Source of the DNA: Okeania sp. KiyG1
GTDB taxonomy: Bacteria; Cyanobacteriota; Cyanobacteriia; Cyanobacteriales; Microcoleaceae
Assembly (NCBI RefSeq): GCF_014132355.1
Contig: NZ_BLZO01000032.1
Span: forward strand, 1-50,678
Reading direction: 5' to 3'
Length of the DNA: 50,678 nucleotides
A program made the position numbers and the translations under genes. The notes under the pieces are model-generated. The model was given only the letters and a program-made list of their open reading frames with translations. It did no database searches and was not told where the DNA came from. Within the stretch, counting starts at the first letter, position 1, and each line of letters starts with the position of its first letter. Shown piece after piece: positions 1 through 9,343 of the stretch.

Positions 1-713
1 CCGAATCAAATCTTTCCATATATTCCTTCTCCATCAAAAACACCTCATCCAGTCATTACCTGAAGCGCATAACTTCCGAATCAAATCTTTCCATATATTC
101 CTTCTCCATCAAAAACACCTCACCCAGTAGTCATTACCTGAAGCGCATAACTTCCGAATCAAATCTTTCCATATATTCCTTCTCCATCAAAAACACCTCA
201 CCCAGTCATTACCTGAAGCGCATAACTTCCGAATCAAATCTTTCCATATATTCCTTCTCCATAGAAAACACCTCACCCAATCATTTCCTGAAGCGCATAA
301 CTTCCGAATCAAATCTTTCCATATATTCCTTCTCCATCAAAAACACCTCATCAAGTCATTACCTGAAGCGCATAACTTCCGAATCAAATCTTTCCATATA
401 TTCCTTCTCCATAGAAAACACCTCACCCAGTCATTACCTGAAGCGCATAACTTCCGCATCAAATATTTCCATATATTCCTTCTCCATAGAAAACACCTCA
501 CCCAGTCATTACCTGAAGCGCATAACTTCCGAATCAAATCTTTCCATATATTCCTTCTCCATCAAAAACACCTCATCAAGTCATTACCTGAAGCGCATAA
601 CTTCCGAATCAAATCTTTCCATATATTCCTTCTCCATAAAAAACACCTCATCAAGTCATTACCTGAAGCGCATAACTTCCGAATCAAATCTTTCCATATA
701 TTCCTCATCATTG
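1..713. repeat. 75-bp direct tandem repeat array, about 9.5 copies
   Basis: The motif CCGAATCAAATCTTTCC recurs at 1, 76, 154, 229, 304, 379, 454, 529, 604 and 679. The period is exactly 75 bp except for one 78-bp unit carrying an extra TAG near 129. The last copy breaks down after about 713. The array runs off the left edge, so its full length is unknown. The period is a multiple of three and one minus-strand frame stays open for 66 codons (537 to 337), but most units carry stops in every frame, so I read it as non-coding minisatellite DNA. Confidence 0.95.
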
Positions 714-1141
714 GAAAATCTCCCACATTTTCATTCTGTGAAGCTCAAAAAAAATCCCGCCTCAAAGGTTTCATCCTCCCTTAAATTCTGATACCATAGT
801 ATTTAAATGGAGTTGCTTATATCTACGCATGACTTTTTATTCAACTAAAGATAGTATGATTTTGAGCGCGATAGAACTCCGTTCCACTCCGCGATCGCTA
901 AGGTTGTAGAAAGGAAAATCAATGTAAAAGGTACTAAATGGGTTCTATATAGAAGTCCTATCAAATAAATTTTTACAGCTTTTTACTGATTCAATATAGG
1001 AGTTTAACCTCTAAACCGCTTTCAAGAGTTAGTTGTAATAATTTAATTAATAACTGCATTTTTCTGACTTTTTCCAAATTTTCATCTCTAGAGGTATGGT
1101 CTCCAAACTCCCCTCAAAGGTTCGTTTTAATCAGAAATATT
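714..1141. other. Intergenic, no gene seen
   Basis: This stretch separates the 75-bp array from the 3' end of the decayed helicase. It is AT-rich, holds one CGCGATCGC (HIP1-type) site near 891, and shows no ORF with family resemblance and no clear terminator. Confidence 0.5.
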
Positions 1142-4022
1142 TCATTTTATAAATTTACCGGACTTAAGTCGAAAGCAAACTTTACTACTATCAATATATT
1201 CAATTAAATCTGTAAACTGATTAGGAATATTACGAGGAGTTTTTCCTTCATAAGCCATATTATCATTGCCAACTATAATTAATAACTGTCTAGCACGGGA
1301 TAAAGCAACATTTAATCTGCGATAGTCGGAAGTAAAACCCAATATTTTCTTAGAATTACTCCTAACTAAATCATAAATAATAATATCTCTTTCTCCACCT
1401 TGAAAAGCATCAACTGTATGAATCACAATATGTAAATTTTTCCACAACTGCTTATTGTTAGGAGCAATAGTCGATTCTAAAATACTAATTTGTGAACGAT
1501 AAGCAGAAATAACACCGACCTCTTTTGATAAATTATTCGACTCACAATTTTCTTGAATTTTTGCCAAAACTCCCTTAATAACTTTAGCCTCATAAAGATT
1601 ACTAAAACTTTTTCCTATTTGTTTTTCTTGAGATTTTTCTCGTGGAACATCGCTAGTAGATATCCAAGAAATATTGTGATTAAATTCTCTCAAACCGTGT
1701 TTTTTTTCCTTAACATTAACAAACTGACTAGAAACCAGACTTTCGTAAAATAATGTACTAACCAAATCACCAATATCTGGGTGCATTCTATATTGATTAG
1801 TCAGAGTTATCTTATTATTATCCGGCAACTTTTCATAAAGATACTCGAACAAACTTATCTCCAGAATTCTTTTTTCAATCTGTTGTTCATTCCACGCTTT
1901 TTCCTGAACTTCCCTATCAATAATTGGCGGTAACTGTTGATGGTCTCCCACTAAAATAATTTTCTTACCTTTCGACATTGGCACAAAACTTTCCGGTGCA
2001 GTAGAGCGAGCAGCTTCATCAATTATTACCCAATCAAAATTACGGTCTTTAAATCTTGCTACCCCTAAACAAGTTGCCCCTACAACATTTATTTCATCTA
2101 TAAATATAGACATCAAATCTTGTTGTTTTCTCTGCAATTTTTCATTCCATTCTTTATTTAATTTCTGTAAATTGATGAAATTCTGATAATTTTGTTGATT
2201 ATCGCCCAGAAGACTCTCTAAGAATTTTGATTCTCGATCTATCCAAATTGAAAGTTGTTTTTGTTCTGGATATTCGATGCCAAATTTAGCAGTATCTTTT
2301 TCTATAGATTCTAATATTTTTCGTTCTAACTCTAGCTTTTCATAAATTAGCTCCAAGACAATATCCGAAAATTCTATAGATGCTAAATTCTCTGGTTCAA
2401 TAACCAATTCCGAATTAAGTCTGGCAATTGTTTTTGTTAATTTTGCTGCCAAACTTTTCAACTCTTGATTTTTATCTTTAATCTCTTCTAGCTCAGAAAT
2501 CTTTTTCACCCCTGATAAAAGTTGCTGATTTTTCTCCTGATACTCCTGCCAATAAGCAACAGATTTTTCACTAATATATTTTTGCCAGTTAATAATAGCC
2601 TTCCCCACTTCAAACTGTTTAGCACTTTCTTCTATTTTTTCTTCTCTACCAATTCTAATACACTTAATTTCTTCACCTTCCACGCCAGATATTCTCGTCA
2701 AAACATTATCCACTGCCACATTAGACTGAGAATAAATCAAAATTTTATCATTAGGATATTGGTTGAGAATTTGCCGAATAATTTCAGTAATTACAGAAGT
2801 TTTTCCAGTTCCCGGAGGTCCTTGAATTAAAAATATTTCCTCAGTAGCTAAAGCTTTATCGAATAATTAATAATTAATAATTAATAATTAAATAATTCAG
2901 GTTAAAATCCTCTCCTTTCAAAGGGGAAAAAAGAAATAATATTTCCTTATATTTAATCTGATGATTTTAACCAGAAGTAATTATCCATTATCCATTATCC
3001 ATTATCCATTAATGAAATACAGCTTTTTGTTGTGACTCATCCAATTGTTGGTTAAAAAATTGTCTATGTCTAATTAATATAGGTTCAATTGGTTTAACAT
3101 TAGATGGATTAACTATAACCTGACATAATTCTGGATTTTCTGAATCACCATATCTAATTTCTCTTAAAGCTTTACGTCTTTTTTCAATTTCAGATTATTG
3201 GTCTTGTAAATTTGTTTCGATTTTTCCTGCATCTGATATAGACTGAATAATTTCATCAGGGCAAAAATCTCCAATACTAATATGTAGTTTTTCAATTAAT
3301 TCTCCATTACTAGATTTTTCCCCGTCAACAATATCTCCAATAGGCAACTGTTTTGATTTTTTTCGAGTAGAAGATGATTGTTTTGTGGTGGAAATAGTTA
3401 CAGGTAATGGAGGAGCTGTAATTTTTTCCAAATCTTCAACAGAGATGGTTTCTGTTAAACTTAAAATTACAATTTGTCTTTGCTGGTCATAGAATTTTTG
3501 TCGGTATTGAAAAGTTAGTTTTTGGTCTTTAATAATCTCTTTTTCAATATCAATTACAGATTGCCATTGTTCAAACGTTGCTGCTAATACTTGATTATTT
3601 TCTCTTTCATTTTTAACCTCTTCTTCTTTCTCCCAAATTTTGTATATCAAGTCAGTTAAATCACTCTTTCGCCTTAAATTAGAATCTATTTCAACAATAG
3701 GATATACTTTTATTTCCACTGCATTTTCAACAATTATTTCTTGTGTCTGAGGAGCGACAGATATTAGCTCTTTACGAAGAACAATATAATCAGGTTCGTC
3801 TAACTCAATAAAACCTTGATAAATTTTAGCTGAACTTTCTATAAAAATTTCTACATTTAGCCTATTTTATTTTTCTTCCGGCGTATTTTTTTGAATGTGT
3901 TTTTAATATATAAAGTTCCTGAATTAGATTTTAACTCTGATTCAATATGCCTTTTAACTCTTAAACCTTGTCCTTGATAATTATTGCTTTTATCTACTTT
4001 TTCTCTGAGTCCAGGAGTCACC
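1142..4022 (-). pseudogene. Decayed SF1 (UPF1/DNA2-like) helicase, split by a repeat insertion
   Basis: Read from 4022 down, this was one helicase gene of roughly 900 codons. The C-terminal 532 codons (2740-1142) carry a Walker B with DEAA, GDHQQLPP, QYRMHP, a VDAFQGGERD motif and a DYRRLNVALSRAR motif VI. Walker A (GPPGTGKT) lies just upstream, at about 2810-2830, in the same frame. Between about 2867 and 3012 a repeat element interrupts the text QQKAV / FDKALATEE. Further upstream, codons 3719-3195 are in the same protein but end in a premature TAA before SEIEKRRKAL, and a frameshift plus stops occur at about 3850-3890. The frame then continues to the kinase stop, so the two genes were probably co-transcribed. 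Such helicases remodel or unwind nucleic acid, but this one is unlikely to be functional. The partner or substrate cannot be told. Confidence 0.85.
2867..3012. mobile_element. Short dispersed repeat element inserted in the helicase gene
   Basis: About 146 bp bounded by AT-rich repeats (TAATTAATAATTAA on the left, a heptamer ATTATCC series on the right). It contains the phrases AATAATTCAGGTTAAA and CCTCTCCTTTCAAAGGGG. The same phrases recur near 5440, 10075, 13230, 21238, 21966, 22141, 24930, 26815 and 29400, so it belongs to the commonest dispersed family in the window. Removing it restores helicase codons on both sides. Confidence 0.8.
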
Positions 4023-4029
4023 CTAAATA

Positions 4030-4866
4030 CTATATTTTTGTTTCAGATAATATTTCTAAAAAATCTGCAACAACCTTTCTCAAAACATCAAGCCTAGGGC
4101 GTTTTTCACGCTCCTTTTCTGTCGCACTTTTAAATTTTTCTATTAAATCTTGAGAATTTTCATAACCATTTAAAACCTCTTTAGCAGACTGATAAAGAAT
4201 ATTTTTATGTCTTTTATCTTGAAATCTAATTCGCTCCGACTGAGTTGATAATAAATATAAAAAAGTCATCCCCAAAGAATAAACATCCGAATCCCTAGAA
4301 ACTCCCTCAAGATTAATTTGCTCCGGTGCAGAAAATAAAGGTGTATGATAACTCCTAATCGTATTTGTTAACAAAGTAGTAGTAATAATAGCTATCCCAA
4401 AATCTAAAACTTTTGCTTCCGGTTCCTCATCAATATCTACCACCTTAATATTATCTGGCTTAATATCCCGATGAATAATATCCTTTCCATGAGCATGACT
4501 AATTCCGTCAATAATCTGCAAAAATAAACTCAACTTTGTTTTTAAATCAATCCCACCATCAAAATAACTTTTAATATCTTGACCATCCAAATATTCCAAC
4601 ACTAAATAAACCAGTCTATGATCCTCTTCATAACCATAATCTATAAACTTTACAATATGAGGATGATTAAGACGTTTTAAAGTATCAATTTCTCTTTCCA
4701 ACAATTTAATTGCATTTTTTTCATCCGTAGAAAGTGTTTTAATAGCATAACGTTCATTGCTATTTAACTTTTTAGCCAAATAAACAACACTACTTCCACC
4801 TGCTCCAATCTTCGCACGAAAATCATACTTCCCACCAATAATTTCACCGATAAAAGAATCAGACAT
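4030..4866 (-). CDS. Soluble Ser/Thr protein kinase (Hanks type)
   Basis: A 278-residue protein that is essentially only the kinase domain. The glycine loop is GAGGSSVVYLA, the ATP lysine is in YAIKTL, the catalytic loop is HRDIKPDNI, the metal site is DFGIA and the activation segment ends in SAPEQ, so all catalytic residues are present. There is no membrane helix and no sensor domain. I chose the ATG at 4866 (MSDSFIGEIIGGKY). The longer frame to 4920 adds a low-complexity leader that does not fit the family. The decayed helicase follows directly on the same strand, with frames nearly touching, which suggests an original kinase-helicase operon. Its upstream region from about 4905 to 4980 recurs at 15262-15350, and a miniature element sits in the leader at 4981. 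Confidence 0.9.
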   Translation of the reverse strand: MSDSFIGEIIGGKYDFRAKIGAGGSSVVYLAKKLNSNERYAIKTLSTDEKNAIKLLEREIDTLKRLNHPHIVKFIDYGYEEDHRLVYLVLEYLDGQDIKSYFDGGIDLKTKLSLFLQIIDGISHAHGKDIIHRDIKPDNIKVVDIDEEPEAKVLDFGIAIITTTLLTNTIRSYHTPLFSAPEQINLEGVSRDSDVYSLGMTFLYLLSTQSERIRFQDKRHKNILYQSAKEVLNGYENSQDLIEKFKSATEKEREKRPRLDVLRKVVADFLEILSETKI

Positions 4867-4980
4867 AATTATTTTTAACTTATTTATAGTGTTTTTCTTA
4901 ACATAAAATACAGCTATCAAGTCTGTAATTTATCAAACTTTAAACATACTTATATTTTTCTGTAGTCTACCTTTGTGAAA

Positions 4981-5107
4981 GGGTGCATCTCAATGCGTGA
5001 ATAAAACAAAAAATTTATCGCTTTTAGGGAACAGGGAACACTTAACTGGGAACACTTAACTGGGAATATATAGGAAAAAAGTATTTTTGCAAATATGAGA
5101 TGCACCC
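4981..5107. mobile_element. Miniature inverted-repeat element, 127 bp, with 8-bp target duplication
   Basis: Terminal inverted repeats GGGTGCATCTCA and TGAGATGCACCC enclose a body with no ORF. The flanks repeat TTGTGAAA exactly (4973-4980 and 5108-5115). A second copy, in the opposite orientation, lies at 41162-41301 and shares the inner phrases CGCTTTTAGG and ATATATAGGAAAAAAGTA. A related sequence at 15262-15350 lacks the element and preserves the empty site. Confidence 0.9.
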
Positions 5108-5297
5108 TTGTGAAAACCTCTATAAAATTAATATAATTAATAGAAAAAAATTATACTATTAAAATAATGAACAAAGAAAAAAAATTCCCTACCGCGTCAA
5201 TACTCTTCTTTTCAAGGAGAGGTAATTGTTAATGATTAATTATTAATTGTTGAACCGTATTTCCATTAATAGCTAATTAAATAAACAAAATTTTAAA

Positions 5298-5395
5298 TAT
5301 AGCAGTCAAAGGAAAAATTAGGGCGTATTAAAAGCTTAAAACTCAGACAACGCAAGATTTTTTATTCTTCCTTCTTCCTTCTTCCTTCTGCTATA
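5298..5395. mobile_element. Miniature element, TATAGCAG family
   Basis: TATAGCAGTCAAAGGAA at the left and TTCCTTCTGCTATA at the right form imperfect terminal inverted repeats. The interior has AAGCTTAAAACTCAGACAA and a CTTCCTT heptamer run. Close relatives are at 45630-45727 and, interrupted by a second element, at 7672-7946. Confidence 0.75.
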
Positions 5396-5439
5396 TGTTT
5401 GAACTAGGCGATCGCCACTTTACCGAAAAATTCAGGTAT

Positions 5440-5700
5440 AAAGCCTCTCCATTAATGGAGAAAAAAGCGGTCGTTTGCGGAGCATTCCGTAGGATGGGAT
5501 GGCGTTTGCTAACGCACAACTACGTTAACGCGTAGCGTCCCGGAGGGAACGGTCCCCTCGCCATATCCATGAGACCAAGAGAAGAAGAAAAATCCTTTGA
5601 TCCAATCCTCTTATTTATAAGATTTATAAGAAGAGGTAATTCTAAATTCTAAATTCTAAATTCTAAATTCTAAATTCTAAATTCTAAATTCTAAATTCTT
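5440..5700. repeat. Dispersed palindromic element with heptamer run
   Basis: This starts with the GAAAAATTCAGG phrase of the common family and includes the short palindrome TTTGCGGAGCATTCCGTAGG at 5486-5505. It also holds the phrase CTCGCCATATCC shared with 10160, 21710, 25115 and 29490, and ends in eight or so copies of the heptamer AAATTCT (5639-5700). It is non-coding. Confidence 0.7.
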
Positions 5701-5774
5701 GAACATCTACAATCTAAATGACCTTGAAATACCTGGTTAATGGTTATTATTTCAATCATCTTTAACTTAATATT

Positions 5775-6110
5775 GAATTAGGGCTTGCTGATTAAATATA
5801 AAAGCATTGAAATATAAATAATTTAGCCTTTTTGGGGTCGAATTGCAGTACCTATTATCACGTCTAAAACGCTCATGCATGGGGCGTATTTTAGGCTCAT
5901 AGTTGGGCAGAAAAATCATTCTTACAATTCTTACTCCTGCTTCCTCCCTAATTCCCCATTCCTCCTGTCTTCCCCTCCTGGGAGGGGTTAGGGGTGGGTT
6001 GTCTTCCCCTCCTGGGAGGGTTAGGGGTGGGTTGTCTTCCCTCCTGGGAGGGTTAGGGGTGGGTTGTCTCCTACCCCACCAAAAAGACTTTCCATCAGCA
6101 AACCCTAATT
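5775..6110. mobile_element. Miniature element with AATTAGGGCTTGCTGA ends
   Basis: The left end reads TTAGGGCTTGCTGA (about 5778) and the right end TCAGCAAACCCTAATT (about 6092), which are inverted repeats. The interior carries a segment (5830-5930) that recurs at 13105-13220, followed by three direct repeats of a GGGAGGGTTAGGGGTGGG unit of about 29 bp (5975-6066). A plus-strand frame through the G-rich repeats is fortuitous. Confidence 0.65.
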
Positions 6111-6291
6111 ACAACTTATAACTGATAACTAACAGGGTCATTTCATTCTAGATATTAGCAATGAATTTATTTATTTTCAGACAGCAAAAGATAAATTTAC
6201 TCAAGCTTGAAATAACATGGTTTAGTCAATGCATAAAATGGCAAAGTTTAGAATAAAACAGCCCTGGATAACTGACAATTGATAACTGAAA

Positions 6292-7437
6292 TTACCCTTG
6301 ATTAACTTCTTCAATAATCCAATGAAAAGTTTCCATTACTTGCTCTAACGCTACATCATCTTGTAATGTTGATAAACGTAAACTAGGCGCTCTAAATTCC
6401 TCTGAATTTCCTGGTAAAGCTAGACCAATTGAACTAAGTTTAGCTCTCAATTCCAACCATTTAGTATTGTTATTAAATGGAGGTTGACAACTATATTTAT
6501 TCGAGTAAATTTCTAGACGACCTGAAATATCAATACTAAATAACTCCAGACTCTTTTTTCCTGGTTGATTAACAATTATACTAAAACCACCATAAACATC
6601 CCCTGTCCCCCATTGAATTGAAACTATAGGTTCTTGGTTTTTAGCCCACTCATGAATTTTTCTGAGTATTGCTGCCTCATCAGCGCCCCACCTAGTTTGA
6701 AACTCTTGAAAGAAAGATATTTCGTCCCACCTTCTTCTTTCACGAGTTGTGCTTGATTTTTTCAGTTGTGCTTCAGTCGTTTGACCAATTACTCTTGGAA
6801 CTAAAGTTCTTAAACCTTCTTGACTAACATACTGTTTAATTTCTAATGCCAAAACTTCTACTGGGTCTATCTGCTCGTTCAGAAATTCTACTACTCTTCG
6901 TAATTCTGCCGGAATATTATCTGCCACAAATACTAAGCGAATTTTATTTGCTTGTAAATTCGTTTTCACTTTTTGCCAAAACTTTTCTTCGTCAGCATCT
7001 AGACCCAGAAATTTTTCAAATACTTGTTCTGGATCGCGACCATGTTCCCGACAGTTGACTTCAAACTGAGCAATAATTGACTCTAGAGGCCAATAAACCC
7101 CTACATTAGCAGCATAATCAATCATTTGACCTACTACTGTTTGACGAATTTCTGCTTTGTCAGCACCTTTAACTATTACTAACGTCGGAATTGCTTCTTG
7201 GTCAAGAAATAAATGAGATAATGCCCATTGTTGTGTGATATCTTCCTCTGTCGATATTGCTATTTCCCGTGATATTAATAACCATCTTCTGGGAGTAGCT
7301 CTGTCTATATCATCTCCCGCAAGTAGGTTAGGATAAGTTTCTATAAACTCTTGTAGTTGATCTTCAGACTCATAAGCTTGTTCTGTCATTTCCACAAGTT
7401 GATCGTTGTCACGAATTAAGTAAATACCTCCGCCCAT
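6292..7437 (-). CDS. Conserved hypothetical protein, possible degenerate PD-(D/E)XK-like domain
   Basis: A 381-residue soluble protein of no family I can name with certainty. The N-terminal 130 residues follow a pattern seen in DUF91/DUF4263-like nuclease folds. A helix-rich start (LQEFIETYPNLL) is followed by a strand with IPTLVIVKGAD, then EIRQTVVGQMIDYAANV. In active nucleases that strand normally reads E-x-K followed by a Q...dYa helix. Here the acidic residue is Val, so catalysis is doubtful. The C-terminal half (about 240-381) holds a second domain with a conserved-looking GTGDVYGGFSI turn. Start: ATG at 7437, directly upstream of which is an AT-rich leader. It stands alone between repeat clusters. 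Confidence 0.75.
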   Translation of the reverse strand: MGGGIYLIRDNDQLVEMTEQAYESEDQLQEFIETYPNLLAGDDIDRATPRRWLLISREIAISTEEDITQQWALSHLFLDQEAIPTLVIVKGADKAEIRQTVVGQMIDYAANVGVYWPLESIIAQFEVNCREHGRDPEQVFEKFLGLDADEEKFWQKVKTNLQANKIRLVFVADNIPAELRRVVEFLNEQIDPVEVLALEIKQYVSQEGLRTLVPRVIGQTTEAQLKKSSTTRERRRWDEISFFQEFQTRWGADEAAILRKIHEWAKNQEPIVSIQWGTGDVYGGFSIIVNQPGKKSLELFSIDISGRLEIYSNKYSCQPPFNNNTKWLELRAKLSSIGLALPGNSEEFRAPSLRLSTLQDDVALEQVMETFHWIIEEVNQG

Positions 7438-7671
7438 GAATATACCTCTATTTTTAAGTCAAAATTCCCAGTCAAAAGCAATATAACTTTTAATTTTTAT
7501 CTATAGCAGTTTGCGCAGACAACAGCGAACAGGCAACAGACAATAGTGGGAATAAAAAGCCTATTTTATCAGACTTTTAGCTATTGGCTAATTCCTACAA
7601 TTTGTCAATATACCAGCGCGCACTGCCATAAAAGTTATTCTAAGTATTGAAAATAGTACAGCTAATTTTTT

Positions 7672-7946
7672 TATAGCAGTCGAAGGAAAGGTCATTTTAG
7701 TTATCAGTTAGCCTCCTATGGTCGTAACTGCGTTAACAGTTATCAGTTATCAGTACCTCTGCAATAAGGAGGCTTGAAATCTGAAATATTCTCTTTTTTT
7801 ATCCCCTTAAAAGGGGAGGCTTTAGACCAGAATTTTTCGGTAAGGACATATCAGAAGCTAAAAACTTAGACAAAGTCAGATTTTTCCTTCTTCCTTCTTC
7901 CTTCTTCCTTCTTCCTTCTTCCTTCTTCTTTCTTCCTTTTTCTATA
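7672..7946. mobile_element. TATAGCAG-family element carrying a nested insertion
   Basis: The ends TATAGCAGTCGAAGGAAAGG (7672) and CTTCCTTTTTCTATA (7946) match the 98-bp copies at 5298 and 45630. The middle is broken by about 155 bp (roughly 7695-7850) that contains CAGTACCTCTGCAATAAGG and ends in TTTTTCGGTAA, a block also present at 25057-25200. The CTTCCTT heptamer run is at 7885-7930. Confidence 0.75.
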
Positions 7947-8007
7947 AAACTAATTTTGAAATAGTCAAAAAATTAATTTTAAACAATTACCAATCTCTAC
8001 ATTTCTA

Positions 8008-8859
8008 TCAATTCATTATTGATTCATTAATAACTCCTGTAAATACTTTTTCTGCTGGTCCAGTCATATAAACTGTTTGGTCTGTGGTTGACCATTCAAT
8101 CTCCAAACAACCTCCAGGTAGTTCAACTGTAACTTTATTCTCGCTTCTTTGAGTTAAAACCCCTGCCACTACTGATGCACAAGCACCCGTACCACAAGCT
8201 AATGTTGCACCAGCACCTCTTTCCCATACTCTCATTTTCACATAATTTGGGCTAATAACTTGAATAAATTCTGTATTAGTGCGTTCTGGAAATACTGAGT
8301 GATGCTCAAATTGAGGACCTACTATTTCTAGAGCTATATCAGCAACATTCTCTACAAAAGTTATACAGTGTGGGTTCCCCATATTGACACAGGTAACAGA
8401 CCAAGATTTTCCAGCCACTTCTAAAGTTTGATTAACAATTTTCTCATCAGCATTACCAAGAGTTGTGGGTATTTCCGATGCCAATAGTTTTGGTTGTCCC
8501 ATATCAACTTTTACTTGGCCATCAGGTTGTAATTCGATTCCGAGCAGACCTGCACCAGTATAAATTTTATATTGAGTTTTATTATCATTATCTATTTCAG
8601 CAATAAATTTAGCTAAACATCTAATCCCATTACCGCACATTTCTGACTCTGAACCATCAGAGTTAAATATCCGCATGGTATAATCAGCTTGCTCTTGTCT
8701 AGGCAGAGCAAAAATCACACCATTTGCACCAATACCAAAATTGCGATCGCACAATTTTATCGCCTGTTCTGGTGTTACTATAGGTTGCGGGAGGTGGCGA
8801 TTATCAATCAAAATAAAATCGTTGCCCAGGCCATGATACTTGGTGAATGATACTGTCAT
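8008..8859 (-). CDS. dapF: Diaminopimelate epimerase
   Basis: DapF interconverts LL- and meso-diaminopimelate in lysine and peptidoglycan synthesis. The 283-residue length is normal. Both catalytic cysteine motifs are present: [10 protein letters not shown] in the first half and [10 protein letters not shown] in the second. The opening [11 protein letters not shown] is diagnostic. The start ATG at 8859 gives [10 protein letters not shown]. It diverges from hfq across a 76-bp spacer, an arrangement known from other cyanobacteria. No damage is seen. Confidence 0.97.
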   Translation of the reverse strand: MTVSFTKYHGLGNDFILIDNRHLPQPIVTPEQAIKLCDRNFGIGANGVIFALPRQEQADYTMRIFNSDGSESEMCGNGIRCLAKFIAEIDNDNKTQYKIYTGAGLLGIELQPDGQVKVDMGQPKLLASEIPTTLGNADEKIVNQTLEVAGKSWSVTCVNMGNPHCITFVENVADIALEIVGPQFEHHSVFPERTNTEFIQVISPNYVKMRVWERGAGATLACGTGACASVVAGVLTQRSENKVTVELPGGCLEIEWSTTDQTVYMTGPAEKVFTGVINESIMN

Positions 8860-8935
8860 GATGATGCTCCAGTAATTAAGTTGAAATTTACTTTTAAATG
8901 AAAAGATTACGTGGGAAATATATTGAATAATTATT

Positions 8936-9238
8936 ATGTCTGATTTTGATACCAGTTTACCCAGTGTTCGCCAGATTCAAACTTATATCACAGATAAGAA
9001 AGAAGTAGAGCTAAAACTAATTACCAATGACCTCCATGTAGGAAAAGTTTTCTGGCAAGACCCCAATTGTATTTGCCTCTTAGACCAATATGATTTACCA
9101 ATTATAATTTGGCGACAAGCTATTGTTTATCTCAAACCAAAAACTAATCCTAATTTTTTCAAGGAAATTTTTCTACCTTCTTCTTATTTTAAGTTAATCA
9201 TAAATAGAAAATTCCAGAAAAGAGGGAGTAGGCAGTAG
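8936..9238 (+). CDS. hfq: Cyanobacterial Hfq-like Sm protein with extended tail
   Basis: The first 68 residues match the divergent cyanobacterial Hfq: [11 protein letters not shown], then [23 protein letters not shown] and [14 protein letters not shown]. This is a hexameric Sm-fold protein. In cyanobacteria it acts mainly with the type IV pilus machinery rather than as a general sRNA chaperone (family knowledge). Usual length is about 70-75 residues. Here the frame runs on to 100 residues with an aromatic and basic tail ([13 protein letters not shown], then KFQKRGSRQ) that ends inside repeat-like DNA. The tail looks like loss of the original stop. It is divergent from dapF. Confidence 0.9.
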   Translation: MSDFDTSLPSVRQIQTYITDKKEVELKLITNDLHVGKVFWQDPNCICLLDQYDLPIIIWRQAIVYLKPKTNPNFFKEIFLPSSYFKLIINRKFQKRGSRQ

Positions 9239-9343
9239 GAAGTAGGGATCGGAGGAAAATAATTGATAATTTATCTACGATAATTGATTTTATTTTTTAT
9301 TATTTGAGATGTCTAATAGACAATTTCAGAATAATGATGTAAC

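Noticed and set aside
337-537. A 66-codon repeat protein on the minus strand of the 75-bp array
   Set aside because: Units outside this stretch carry stops in the same frame, no ribosome site is seen, and the peptide is simply the repeat translated.
1-713. CRISPR array
   Set aside because: The whole 75-bp unit is conserved with no variable spacers and no cas genes are in the window. The same applies to the 118-bp array at 46000-48356.
5903-6121. 72-codon plus-strand protein
   Set aside because: It is the translation of three G-rich direct repeats inside a miniature element.
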